This document shows, piece by piece, positions 54,009 through 62,761 of a stretch of 64,000 nucleotides of DNA. The stretch comes from Candidatus Parcubacteria bacterium (GTDB lineage: Bacteria; Patescibacteria; ABY1; BM507; UBA12075). The first letter of the stretch is position 1. Each line of letters opens with the position of its first letter. The notes under the pieces are model-generated. The model worked only from the letters and a program-made list of their open reading frames with translations. It did not search any database and had not been told where the DNA came from. The stretch spans positions 186,001-250,000 of the forward strand of contig PKTK01000001.1 of the NCBI GenBank assembly GCA_002869165.1, in the 5' to 3' direction. A program made the translations under genes and the position numbers.

Positions 54009-54035
54009 TTAGCACTCTCAGATGATAAGTGATAA
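54009..54035 (+). promoter_or_regulatory. CIRCE-like HrcA operator
   Basis: TTAGCACTC, 9 bases, then AAGTGATAA. The CIRCE consensus is TTAGCACTC-N9-GAGTGCTAA, so the left arm is perfect and the right arm has two mismatches. It begins near the predicted transcription start, the standard place for HrcA to repress groESL until heat shock. No hrcA gene is seen in the window. Confidence 0.8.
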
Positions 54036-54054
54036 ATAAAATTATTAATTATTT

Positions 54055-54165
54055 TGTCATTCTCATATAGAGAACCTATTAGTTGTGGTGCATTAATAAA
54101 TCATATCTTACTAATCTGGTTTCCTGTCCTTGCCATGCGAGAAGACGGGACAAGCGGGAATGACA
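54055..54165. repeat. Degenerate GTCATT-type repeat in the groES leader
   Basis: TTGTCATTCTC at one end and GGGAATGACAA at the other enclose about 90 bases with little further complementarity. Together with the promoter and operator it makes up the 337-base gap before groES. Confidence 0.55.
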
Positions 54166-54175
54166 AGGAAAAAAT

Positions 54176-54466
54176 ATGAATATAAAACCATTAAACAAGA
54201 ATGTGGTTATCAAAGCAAAAACCGCAGAAGAAGTTACCAAATCGGGAATTGTATTGCCTGATACTATGGACAAGGATAGACCTGAACAAGGCGAAGTCGT
54301 TGCCGTTGGAGAAGGTAAGTTATTAAAAGATGGAAGTCGTGCTCCAATGAGTGTTAAAGAAGGCGATACAGTAATGTTTAAAAAATACTCTCCAGATGAG
54401 ATCAAGGTTGATGGAGAGGATTTATTAGTAATATCAGAAGATGATATTTTAGCAATTTTAGCTTAA
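54176..54466 (+). CDS. groS: Co-chaperonin GroES
   Basis: A 96-residue protein of standard size. The start NIKPLNKNVVIKAKTAEEVTKSGIVLPDT contains the mobile loop that docks on GroEL, and the end EIKVDGEDLLVISEDDILAIL closes the beta-barrel. It lids the GroEL cavity during folding. Controlled by the promoter and CIRCE-like site upstream. Confidence 0.96.
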   Translation: MNIKPLNKNVVIKAKTAEEVTKSGIVLPDTMDKDRPEQGEVVAVGEGKLLKDGSRAPMSVKEGDTVMFKKYSPDEIKVDGEDLLVISEDDILAILA

Positions 54467-54473
54467 GGTCACA

Positions 54474-54589
54474 TTATCATCCCCGGCGACCGGAGGGAGG
54501 CCTGCCTGCCGGCAGACGGGGAAGGGGATCTTGTGAAGGCTATATTTGACGAGATTCCTTTCCCCTCGCTTCACTCGGCTAGGAATGAC
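54474..54589. repeat. GTCATT-type palindrome, groES-groEL gap
   Basis: ATCATCCCCGGCGACCGGAG at one end, CTCGGCTAGGAATGAC at the other, with AGGGGATCTTGTG and GACGAGATTCCTTTCCCC pairing inside. A separate hairpin CCTGCCTGCCGGCAGACGGG lies within the left arm, suggesting one element inserted into another. Confidence 0.78.
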
Positions 54590-54628
54590 AGAAAGGACTA
54601 AATTATAAATTTTAAAATTATTAAAGAT

Positions 54629-56287
54629 ATGGCAAAACAAATTATATTTAACGAAGAAGCTCGTAAAAAGCTTAAAGAGGGAGTTGATACTTTGGCTAAT
54701 GCAGTTAAAGTAACACTTGGTACAAAAGGAAGAAATGTGGTTATTGATAAAGGATTTGGAGGACCAACTATTACAAAAGACGGTGTATCAGTCGCCAAGG
54801 AAATAGAACTTGATGACAAGTTTCAAAATATTGGCGCAGAAATGGTGAAAGAAGTTGCTAGTAACACCAATGATAAAGCAGGTGATGGAACAACTACAGC
54901 TACAGTATTAGCTCAAGCTATGATCAATGAAGGTGTGAAGTTAGTAGCTAGTGGTGTAGACCCATTAGAAATTAGAAAACAAATCGAAGACAAAGTATCT
55001 AAGATTGTTGCTGAACTTAAAAAAATGAGCAAGACAATTTCAGCCAAAGATGAAATTGCTCAAGTAGCTTCAATTTAAGCAAATGATAAAGAAATTGGAA
55101 ATATCATTGCGGAAGCCATGGAAGCTGTTGGTAAAGAAGGAGTTATTACAGTGGAAGAAGGTCAATCATTTGGTGTAGAAAAAGAAGTTGTAGAAGGAAT
55201 GCAATTTGATAAAGGCTACGTTTCACCATACATGATTACTGACACTGATTCTATGAAGGCTGAGATGAATGATTGTTCTATTCTTTTGACAGATAAAAAA
55301 ATTACATCAGTTCAAGAGATCTTGCCTTTGTTAGAAAAATTAGCTCAAGCAGGCAGAAAAGATTTGGTGATTATCGCCGATGAGGTTGAAGGTGAAGCTT
55401 TAGCAACTTTTGTGGTAAACAAGCTAAGAGGTACTTTTAATGTATTAGGTATAAAAGCTCCAGGTTTTGGGGATAGAAAAAAAGCTATGCTTGAAGATAT
55501 TGCCACTTTGACTGGTGCCAGAGTGATTTCAGAAGAAGTTGGATTGAAGCTAGAAAATGCGGAACCTGAAGACCTTGGTTCTGCTCGAAAAGTAGTTTCG
55601 ACCAAAGAAGACACTACAATAGTCGATGGTAAAGGGGATGAGAATGCAAAGAAAGCAAGAGTAGAACAGATCAAAAAAGAAATCGAAAATTCTGATTCTG
55701 ATTTTGATAAAGAAAAGTTGCAAGAAAGACTAGCAAAATTAGCAGGTGGTGTGGCAGTTATCAAAGTAGGAGCTGCTACTGAGGTGGAAATGAAAGAAAA
55801 GAAAGATAGAATCGAAGATGCTCTAAATGCTACTAGAGCAGCCGTAGAGGAGGGAGTCGTGCCTGGAGGAGGACTTGCCCTAGCTCAAGCTGGCAATGCT
55901 TTTGTTGAATTAACTGATAAAAAAGCAGATCTTCCAGGTGCTAAGATTGTTGATCAAGCAATTTTAGAACCTATCAAGCAAATTGCTGCTAATGCTGGTA
56001 AAGACGGTTCTTTGATTCTTTATAATATTATCAGAGAAAATAAAGGTTCATCTAATAATATTGGCTATAATGCAGCTGAAAATAGATTCGAAGATATGAT
56101 CAAAGCTGGAATTGTTGATCCTACCAAGGTAGTAAGATCAGCTCTAGAAAATGCTAGTTCAGCAGCTATTATGTTCTTGACTACGGAGGCTGTTATTACA
56201 GATAAACCAAGCGATGATGATGGACACAATCATGGCGGAATGCCAGGCGGAATGCCAGGAATGGGTGGAATGCCAGGGATGATGTAA
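54629..56287 (+). CDS. groL: Chaperonin GroEL, interrupted by in-frame TAA
   Basis: The frame is 553 codons long with one internal TAA at 55076-55078 (codon 150). It falls in AQVASI-stop-ANDKEIG, where almost all GroEL proteins have Ser (ISAN). Everything else is intact: GDGTTTATVLAQ at about 86-97 with the catalytic Asp, VVPGGGLALAQ near 410-420, and the Gly/Met tail GGMPGMGGMPGMM. GroEL is essential in nearly all bacteria, so the TAA is unlikely to be a real loss in a living cell unless it is read through or a second copy exists. Paired with groES upstream. Confidence 0.92.
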
Positions 56288-56322
56288 TAATTCACAAATC
56301 ATAAATCACATATCACGTATCA

Positions 56323-56360
56323 TACTCCCTCTCCCTTTGGGAGAGGGCTGGGGTGAGGGT
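56323..56360. repeat. CCCTCTCCC/GGGAGAGGG hairpin after groEL
   Basis: CTCCCTCTCCCTTTGGGAGAGGG with a G-rich tail (GGGGTGAGGGT), of the same group as the element at 45463. It precedes the terminator. Confidence 0.75.
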
Positions 56361-56366
56361 GTAAAA

Positions 56367-56398
56367 ATATACGGATTTATATCCGTATATTTTTTTTG
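56367..56398. terminator. Bidirectional terminator between groEL and the GH13 gene
   Basis: A 10-bp stem ATATACGGAT/ATCCGTATAT, with eight T on the plus-strand side and five on the minus-strand side. It lies between two convergent genes. Confidence 0.85.
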
Positions 56399-56416
56399 CA
56401 TGTTCCATTGAAAGTG

Positions 56417-57934
56417 CTACATTTTAATAATATCAAATTTTTGGGTCTGGAAATCTGTGATAAGTTTTAGTTTATGCCTTTTGTATTTCCATTCTAGAAC
56501 TAATACAGTATCTTTGGTGCTTGAAAAACTAAAACTTCCTTTAAATGCCGGATGCCCATTTCTTAATTTACAAAGATAAAATAGTTCTTTAACAGTTTCG
56601 TTTTTACTTGCCTTGTCAATTTCTTCTATTGAGTAATAGTGTCTATTGATATCTCGGCCATTATTTGTTTTTTTGAGTAGTGCTTGGTCATTTTCTCCAG
56701 CCAACATGCCTACGTAATAAATTTGGGGGATTCCGGGAAGGAATAATTGAATAGCTCGTGCTAGCAGGTAAGCATCATCATTTTTGTCTAAGGCGCTATA
56801 ATAGGTGCAGTTGATCTGGTAAGTGTCAACGTTTTGTGAGTTATTTCCACTAGCTCTTTTTGTAGCATTACCTCCGTTTTGATATATTTTGTCAGAGGTT
56901 TTTTTGACCTCGTCCGGTGGAAGCAACCCCTCTGCATCTATCACTCCAATGCCGTCATGAGTATCTAGGGTTGAGATGATATTAGTAGGTCTTAGCTTTA
57001 TCCAATTTATTAAATAATTTGTATTTTTAGAATATATCGCATGCAAGAGAAGGATTGGCAATGAAAAATCATAAACAAAGTCGACTCCCTTGATCTTACT
57101 AAGAGCTATTTGAGTTTTGTAATGAAAATGAACTTCAGGCACAACCATCATATTGTGATTGTGCGAATGTTTAGCTAACCATTTGATGAAATTTTTAGTT
57201 TCCTTGATAAAAAAGCTATTAGTTCCACGTTTTTTTCCAGCATAGGCAACTGCATCCAGTCGAATGGTATCAGCACCTATCGATTCAAGAAATTTTATAT
57301 CACGACTGAATTTTCTTCTTACAGCTTCACTTTTGATATTTAAATCTATTTGACCAGGACCAAAAGTGCACCATAGATAACGAGTGCTACCATCACGCCT
57401 TTTAAATTTTACAAAAGGTGATCCTGGTCTAGGGCGATAGATTTTTTTAAGAATAAGTTTGTTTACTCCGTGTTTGTGGAAAATTATATCTACATTTCTG
57501 AGAAAAGTAGTGGTATTGGCAACTAGATTAAAGACAAATCTTAAAACTTTATGCGATGGTTTGCCGTTCCATCTTCTAGAAAAATATTTTGCCTTGATAA
57601 AATAATTGCGATATTTTGAATTATCGCCATTTTCTAGATAGTCTTGAAAATATCTAGATTCGCTAGAAACATGATTGACAATCAAATCAACCATTAATTC
57701 GAAATTTTGACTTATTTTTTTAAGGTCATCTTGATTGCCAAATTTAGGATCTATTTGTCTATGTGTTAGGGGTGCAAAACCTCTATCTGCGCTTGAAGGA
57801 TAAAAAGGCAAGATGTGGATACCCTTGATCACATCTTTGAAATATTTATTTAGCACAATATCTAGTTCTTTTAGGTCTTTCCCTAGGGAATCTGGGTAAG
57901 ATATCAATTGGACGCCATAGTTTTTTTCTTTCAT
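56417..57934 (-). CDS. Sucrose phosphorylase-like GH13 enzyme
   Basis: A 505-residue member of the alpha-amylase superfamily, subgroup GH13_18 by appearance. Seen: ILPFYPSSADRGFAP near 41-55, VDLIVNHVS at about 82-90, the nucleophile Asp in IRLDAVAYAGKK (D227), the acid/base Glu in VVPEVHFHY (E267), and the transition-state Asp in STLDTHDGIGVID (near 324-327). Such enzymes split sucrose, or related glucosides such as glucosylglycerate, with phosphate to give glucose-1-phosphate. The divergent neighbour is a fructokinase-like kinase, which favours sucrose (inference). Its promoter makes a leaderless transcript. Ends in TAG. Confidence 0.82.
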   Translation of the reverse strand: MKEKNYGVQLISYPDSLGKDLKELDIVLNKYFKDVIKGIHILPFYPSSADRGFAPLTHRQIDPKFGNQDDLKKISQNFELMVDLIVNHVSSESRYFQDYLENGDNSKYRNYFIKAKYFSRRWNGKPSHKVLRFVFNLVANTTTFLRNVDIIFHKHGVNKLILKKIYRPRPGSPFVKFKRRDGSTRYLWCTFGPGQIDLNIKSEAVRRKFSRDIKFLESIGADTIRLDAVAYAGKKRGTNSFFIKETKNFIKWLAKHSHNHNMMVVPEVHFHYKTQIALSKIKGVDFVYDFSLPILLLHAIYSKNTNYLINWIKLRPTNIISTLDTHDGIGVIDAEGLLPPDEVKKTSDKIYQNGGNATKRASGNNSQNVDTYQINCTYYSALDKNDDAYLLARAIQLFLPGIPQIYYVGMLAGENDQALLKKTNNGRDINRHYYSIEEIDKASKNETVKELFYLCKLRNGHPAFKGSFSFSSTKDTVLVLEWKYKRHKLKLITDFQTQKFDIIKM

Positions 57935-57940
57935 ATTATT

Positions 57941-57968
57941 ATTTTAACATATTTGTATTTTCTATCAA
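57941..57968 (-). promoter_or_regulatory. Promoter of the sucrose phosphorylase-like gene (leaderless)
   Basis: On the minus strand: TTGATA, a 16-base spacer, TAAAAT, 6 bases, then the ATG, so the expected start is at or next to the ATG. The opposite promoter shares the string TAAAATAATAATATGAAA. Confidence 0.6.
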
Positions 57969-57982
57969 AAAAATGATAAAAT
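57953..57982 (+). promoter_or_regulatory. Promoter of the fructokinase-like gene (leaderless)
   Basis: TTGTAT, an 18-base spacer, TAAAAT, then 6 bases to the ATG at 57989. The predicted transcription start coincides with the start codon. Confidence 0.6.
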
Positions 57983-57988
57983 AATAAT

Positions 57989-58834
57989 ATGAAATATTTA
58001 AGTTTTGGTGAAATATTAATAGATGAAATTAATGGAGAGACTCATGCTGGTGGGGCCGCTTTTAATTTTTCTGCCCATTTGGCAAAATTAGGTAATCAAG
58101 TAACTTTAATTTCTGCACTGGGAAATGATGAGAAAGGCAAGTTTTTGTTAAAAACTTGCAAGAAGTACGGTATTGATACAAGTTATTTAAAAAAGTACAA
58201 ATCGCGTGATACAGGTCTAAGTATTGTTAAAACAGATGAGGATGGAGTTCCAGAATTTACGATCAAAGAAAATGTAGCTTGGGATAATATTATTTTAAAC
58301 AATGAAAAAATCGAAGCTTTAAAAGTAGCAGAATTTGATTGTTTTTATTTTGGCTCTTTAGCTATAAGAAGTGCGGTATCAAGAAAGACTTTAGTAGATT
58401 TAACGGAGAAAATAAAGATTGAGAAATTTTGTGATCTTAATTTGCGAAAAGGTAATTTTGATAATGAAGTCATTAATCTTTCGCTTGATCTAGCAGATTA
58501 TCTAAAGGTCAATAATGATGAGCTTGAGATAATAAGTAGTATATATTGTCCTTTAGTAAAAGATAGGGAAAAAAAGTGCAAAGAGATAATGAAGAGATTT
58601 GATTTGGAGCTATTAATAATAACTTTGGGAGCTGATGGTTGCATGGCTTTTTATCAAGATAAAAAAGTTCGGGTACCAGGCATAGGAATAAGAGTAATTG
58701 ATACAGTGGGCGCGGGGGATGCGTTTAGCGCTAGTTTTTTAGATAGTTTTTTAGTATATTATAATTTAGAAAAAGCCTGCTTAGTAGCGAATGAATATGC
58801 TAGCAAGATAGCTTCTCAAGCCGGTGCGATATAA
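57989..58834 (+). CDS. Fructokinase-like PfkB-family sugar kinase
   Basis: A 281-residue kinase of the ribokinase/PfkB family. The N-terminal FGEILIDEINGETHAGGAAFNFSAHLAKLG carries the sugar-binding Gly-Gly-Asn/Ala region, and the PfkB signature DTVGAGDAFSASF at about 239-251 holds the catalytic Asp. It would phosphorylate a sugar, most likely fructose released by the divergent sucrose-phosphorylase-like enzyme; the substrate is inferred from neighbourhood. Start codon has no leader. Confidence 0.83.
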   Translation: MKYLSFGEILIDEINGETHAGGAAFNFSAHLAKLGNQVTLISALGNDEKGKFLLKTCKKYGIDTSYLKKYKSRDTGLSIVKTDEDGVPEFTIKENVAWDNIILNNEKIEALKVAEFDCFYFGSLAIRSAVSRKTLVDLTEKIKIEKFCDLNLRKGNFDNEVINLSLDLADYLKVNNDELEIISSIYCPLVKDREKKCKEIMKRFDLELLIITLGADGCMAFYQDKKVRVPGIGIRVIDTVGAGDAFSASFLDSFLVYYNLEKACLVANEYASKIASQAGAI

Positions 58835-58873
58835 TTAAAATATAAGGTTCTTTTTATTTTCAAGGAGGATAAA

Positions 58874-59209
58874 ATGAAATCAATTATTTCATTTATTTGC
58901 AAGTGGTCAGATAAGATACCTGGAGGAAACCATTTTTTTGGCACTATATTCTTGATAAGTTTGTTTGTAGCAATTTTTATTAGTTTGTTTGGCGTAGTGG
59001 TTTTATTTTTTGTAGCGCCTTTAGTACTTTTTCTTTATTTGTTCGGCACTCGACTAATTGAAGGATTTTTGACTTGGTATAGGGCAACAGTCAAAGTCAA
59101 TCAAGAGATTTTCAAGGAAATGAGAATTTCTAAAAGATTAGGTACCCCTGATTATGAAAACGAAGAGTTTGAAGAACTGGAGAAGGGCGAATTAGATGAA
59201 ATTGGTTGA
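58874..59209 (+). CDS. Small membrane protein with strong ribosome site
   Basis: A 111-residue protein with one or two hydrophobic segments (about 25-65) and an acidic C-terminus (ENEEFEELEKGELDEIG). Not recognised. A textbook Shine-Dalgarno (CAAGGAGGAT) stands 5 bases before the ATG, unlike most genes here. It is the only clear case in the window of a TGA stop. Confidence 0.65.
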   Translation: MKSIISFICKWSDKIPGGNHFFGTIFLISLFVAIFISLFGVVVLFFVAPLVLFLYLFGTRLIEGFLTWYRATVKVNQEIFKEMRISKRLGTPDYENEEFEELEKGELDEIG

Positions 59210-59264
59210 TGTTTTATGTATAAAATTCTATAAAGACCAAAATAGCAAGTTTGTTCTTTTTTAT

Positions 59265-59294
59265 TTGTGTTATAAAGGAGTTTTTTGCTATAAT
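59265..59294 (+). promoter_or_regulatory. Promoter of the flippase gene
   Basis: TTGTGT, an 18-base spacer and a perfect TATAAT; start near 59301. Confidence 0.55.
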
Positions 59295-59335
59295 TAGTAA
59301 ATAGGCAAGTAATTTGTCTAATGTTTTTATTTTTT

Positions 59336-60790
59336 ATGAAAGTAGCTAATATTGCCAAAAATACATCATTTTTTACTTTTGCTTTGATAATCCAGAAGGT
59401 TATTAGTTTTTCTTATTTTACTATTTTAGCTAGAAATTTGAATCCAGCTGATCTGGGAAAATTTTATTTGGCGATTTCAATTACAACTATATTCGCTATT
59501 ATTATTGATATTGGTTTAGCTAATGTATTAACAAGGGAAATTTCCAAAACTTTTGAGGCAAGCGAAAAGAACGGAGACACTAAAAGACGTAAATATCTGG
59601 CTAGTGTAATTCTGATAAAAATAATATTAGCTTTTTTGACTTGTTTATTGGTAGTGATTTTTGCTCAGATAATGGCTTATCCTGAGCTTGTGAAACAGCT
59701 TGTCTATATTTCTATTCTAGCCATGGTGCTTGATTCTTTTACTATGACATTTTGGGCATACATGAGAGGTTTTCATGTTCTAAAATACGAAAGCGTGGGA
59801 GTAGTTTTGTTTCAGTTGATAGTTTTTTCTTTGGGATTGACAGTGCTTCATTTTGATTTGGGTTTAAAGCCTTTGATGAGTGTAATGGTTTTAGCTAGCG
59901 TAGCTAACTTTGCTTTTTCAGCCACTCTAACCAAGTTTAAATTTGAGACAAGTATCTTACCAAGTTTTGATAAGATAATTGTTGGACATATCTTAGCCTT
60001 AAGTATTCCCTTTGCTCTTTACGCGATTTTACAAAGAGTTTATATGTACCTGGACTCTGTGTTGCTTTCTAGTTTGGCAGGGGATGAATACGTAGGCCTT
60101 TATCAGATCGCTTTCAAGATAATTTTTGCTTTACAATTTTTACCCATGGCATTCATAGCTAGTCTTTATCCAGCTTTTGCTCTTTATTACAAAGAGAATA
60201 AAGAGCAATTAGTTATTAGTTTTGAGCGAGCAATTAATTATCTGGTGATCATATCTTTGCCTATTGCTCTAGGGGTGATTGCTTTGGCTGATAAAATAAT
60301 TTTAATTTTTAAAGCCGAATATACTGACGCTATTTTACCTTTGCAGATTGTAATGTTATCACTACCTTTTTTGTTCATAAATTTTCCTATAGGTTCACTT
60401 ATGAATGCTTGTGACAGACAGAAGCGTAATACCATTCATATGGCTTTAGTTTTGGTTTTAAGCGTATTATTGAATCTTGTTTTGATTCCAAAATATCAGG
60501 CGATAGGCGCAAGTATTACCGTTCTGATAAGTAATTTTTTTATGTTTATCCTGGGGATTGTGGTCGTACCAAGTATTGCCAAGATACGTTTAAAAAAGGT
60601 TTTACCCACTTTATTTAAGGCACTGGTAGCGGTTTTAGCTATGTTTTCTTTTGCATACTATATGAAAGAAAATATTTTTATATTTATAAATATTACTATT
60701 TCCGCTATAATATATGTAGGCACCTTGTTCGTGTTAAAGGGTTTTTCTAAAGATGATATAGGTAGTGTTTTGAAATCATTAAAAAAATAG
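59336..60790 (+). CDS. Polysaccharide flippase (Wzx/MATE-like)
   Basis: A 484-residue membrane protein with about 12-14 helices spread along its length. It begins KVANIAKNTSFFTFALIIQKVISF, as in oligosaccharide flippases (MOP superfamily), and keeps their loop patterns (GLANVLTREISK; RQKRNTIHMALVLVLSVLLNLVLIP). It moves lipid-linked sugar units across the membrane. It lies upstream of two glycosyltransferases, consistent with a surface-polysaccharide gene set. ATGs at 59321 and 59336 are both possible; the second gives the family-like start. Ends in TAG. Confidence 0.85.
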   Translation: MKVANIAKNTSFFTFALIIQKVISFSYFTILARNLNPADLGKFYLAISITTIFAIIIDIGLANVLTREISKTFEASEKNGDTKRRKYLASVILIKIILAFLTCLLVVIFAQIMAYPELVKQLVYISILAMVLDSFTMTFWAYMRGFHVLKYESVGVVLFQLIVFSLGLTVLHFDLGLKPLMSVMVLASVANFAFSATLTKFKFETSILPSFDKIIVGHILALSIPFALYAILQRVYMYLDSVLLSSLAGDEYVGLYQIAFKIIFALQFLPMAFIASLYPAFALYYKENKEQLVISFERAINYLVIISLPIALGVIALADKIILIFKAEYTDAILPLQIVMLSLPFLFINFPIGSLMNACDRQKRNTIHMALVLVLSVLLNLVLIPKYQAIGASITVLISNFFMFILGIVVVPSIAKIRLKKVLPTLFKALVAVLAMFSFAYYMKENIFIFINITISAIIYVGTLFVLKGFSKDDIGSVLKSLKK

Positions 60791-60857
60791 ATTTAAGAGA
60801 TAAGACTTAAAATTTAAAAAAGTAAAATAATTAATTTTTAGGTCTTAATTCTTAAAT

Positions 60858-61982
60858 TTGAGAAAAGTGAAAACTTTACTATTTACATTAGAATATCCAC
60901 CATTTAAGGGAGGGGTTGCTAACTATTATGGCAACCTTGCAAAACACTGGTCAAAAATAGCAGCAGCTCATTTAGGGCTCAACGAAAGAGATGAAGCAAG
61001 CAAACTGACTGTCTTGAATAATAACAATGGAGCCTTGTTAAAGAAATGGGTCTACCCTCAATGGATTCCGTCTTTTTTACAATTAAGTAGCGTTGTTAAA
61101 AAGCAGAATATTAAACACATAATAGTTGGACATATTTTACCACTTGGAACAGTAGCTTGTTGGCATTATAAAAAAACAGGCATTCCATATTCAGTTGTTT
61201 TACATGGTATGGATTTTGCCTTGGCTATGAAACCTGGTCGAAAGCAAATAATGGCCAAAAGAATTTTAAGAAATGCGACTAATATTATTTGTAGTAATAA
61301 ATATACAGCCGAATTAGTATACAAACACTTAGGCAAAGAAGTAAGTGGAAAAATATTTGTTGTGCATCCAGGTATTAATCCGCAAGTAGAGATTGACGAA
61401 TCTAAACTTGAGCAAATAAGAAGACAATACAATACATATAATAAAAATGTTATTTTTTCCTGTGGTAGACTAGAAGAAAGAAAAGGATTCCAAAATGTTA
61501 TTAAACTAATGCCAGAAATAAGTCAGTCTATTCTGGATGCTCATTATTTCATAGCCGGAGATGGACCTTTAAAAATGGAGATACTTGAGAGTTAAATGAA
61601 TAATAAAAATATTACTTACTTGGGCAGGATCAGTGACGCTGAACGAGATGCTTGGATAAGCCTGTGTGATTTATTTGTTATGCCATCATATTCAAATGGA
61701 GCTGATTTTGAAGGTTTTGGGATTGTTTATTTGGAGGCAAATATTTTAAAGAAACCAGTAATAGCTGGTAATTCTGGAGGCGTACCTGAGGCGGTTGAAG
61801 ACGGAGTGTCAGGTCTTTTGGTTGAACCACAGGATTTAAATGCTATAAAAGAAGCAATAATAAAAATATTATCAAATCCAAGTCTAAGGGAAAAATTAGG
61901 ACGTTGTGGTCAAGATAGAGCTATAGAAAAATTCAATTGGCCAAAGCAAGTTACTCAGTTTTATAAAATAATCAATAGATAG
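60858..61982 (+). CDS. GT4-family glycosyltransferase, interrupted by in-frame TAA
   Basis: Together the two halves give a ~374-residue GT-B glycosyltransferase. N-terminal FTLEYPPFKGGVANYYGNL and HGMDFALAMKPGR; then FSCGRLEERKGFQN and FIAGDGPLKMEILES, a TAA at 61593-61595, and the rest of the donor domain (NNKNITYLGRISDAERDAW, PSYSNGADFEGFGIVYLEANILKKPVIAGNSGGVPEAVEDG with the conserved EGFG). The stop falls in the linker before the nucleotide-sugar site, and an ATG abuts it (61596), so the halves might be made separately. Start uncertain: TTG at 60858 or GTG at 60867. Ends in TAG. Confidence 0.85.
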
Positions 61983-62057
61983 AAAAATTTATTAAAATTA
62001 TAATTAAGGTACAAAAATTTAATATTTTTATTTTTGCATTTTGATTTATTAAATAAT

Positions 62058-62756
62058 ATGATTAGTATAATAATCCCAGTTTATAATCATGCTCACGAGC
62101 TAGATGAGTGCCTTGCTAGTATCAAGGAGCAAAGTTATGATAATTATGAAATTATTATTGTAAATGATAGATCAACCAGAAGACTGGGGTGGGTAGTGAG
62201 AAAATACCAAAAAGCGTTTGGTATTAAATTGGAAATAATAAACAATCAAACAAATCATGGAGCACCTTATTCTAGGAACAAGGGTTTTAAAAAATCCAAG
62301 GGAGAGTTTGTGGTTTTTTGTGATGCCGATGTGGTGATGGACGAAGATTTTTTGGCAAAGCTCCATGGAGTGTTAATTGACAATAAAGACATCGCTTTTG
62401 CTTACAGTTCTCACAAGTTTGGCAGAAAAACATTTGGGAAACTTGAGTATGATGAAGAACGGCTCAAGAAGATGCCTTTTATTCATACTACTGCCATGCT
62501 TAGACGAAGTGCTTTTCCTAAGAATGGTTTTGATGAGAATTTAAAAAGATTACAAGATTGGGATCTATGGTTAACGATGCTTGAAAATGGACAAAAGGGA
62601 AAATGGCTTGATGAGGTTTTATTTAGTGTGAAAGCAGGCGGAACTATGAGTACTTGGTTACCTTCTTTTTCTTACAAGCTATTTCCGTTTTTCCCCAAGG
62701 TTGTTAAATATAATAAAGCAGTAAAAGTTATTAAAGAGAAACATAATTTGATCTAA
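62058..62756 (+). CDS. GT2-family glycosyltransferase
   Basis: A 232-residue single-domain GT-A enzyme: ISIIIPVYNHAHELDECLASI at the start, the DxD motif in VVFCDADVVMDEDF (Asp pair near 94-96), and the late LQDWDLWLTMLENG catalytic region (ED/QDW type). It adds sugars to a surface glycan. The ATG at 62058 gives the family start; the in-frame sequence before it is rejected. It lies 4 bases before the DUF192 gene. Confidence 0.88.
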   Translation: MISIIIPVYNHAHELDECLASIKEQSYDNYEIIIVNDRSTRRLGWVVRKYQKAFGIKLEIINNQTNHGAPYSRNKGFKKSKGEFVVFCDADVVMDEDFLAKLHGVLIDNKDIAFAYSSHKFGRKTFGKLEYDEERLKKMPFIHTTAMLRRSAFPKNGFDENLKRLQDWDLWLTMLENGQKGKWLDEVLFSVKAGGTMSTWLPSFSYKLFPFFPKVVKYNKAVKVIKEKHNLI

Positions 62757-62761
62757 TTAAT

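Noticed and set aside
59186..59211. Reading TGA as Gly or Trp, as in some CPR lineages, from the TGA end of the gene at 58874
   Set aside because: Long conserved genes have no internal TGA and the extension past this TGA is short and unlike a family; the standard code fits.
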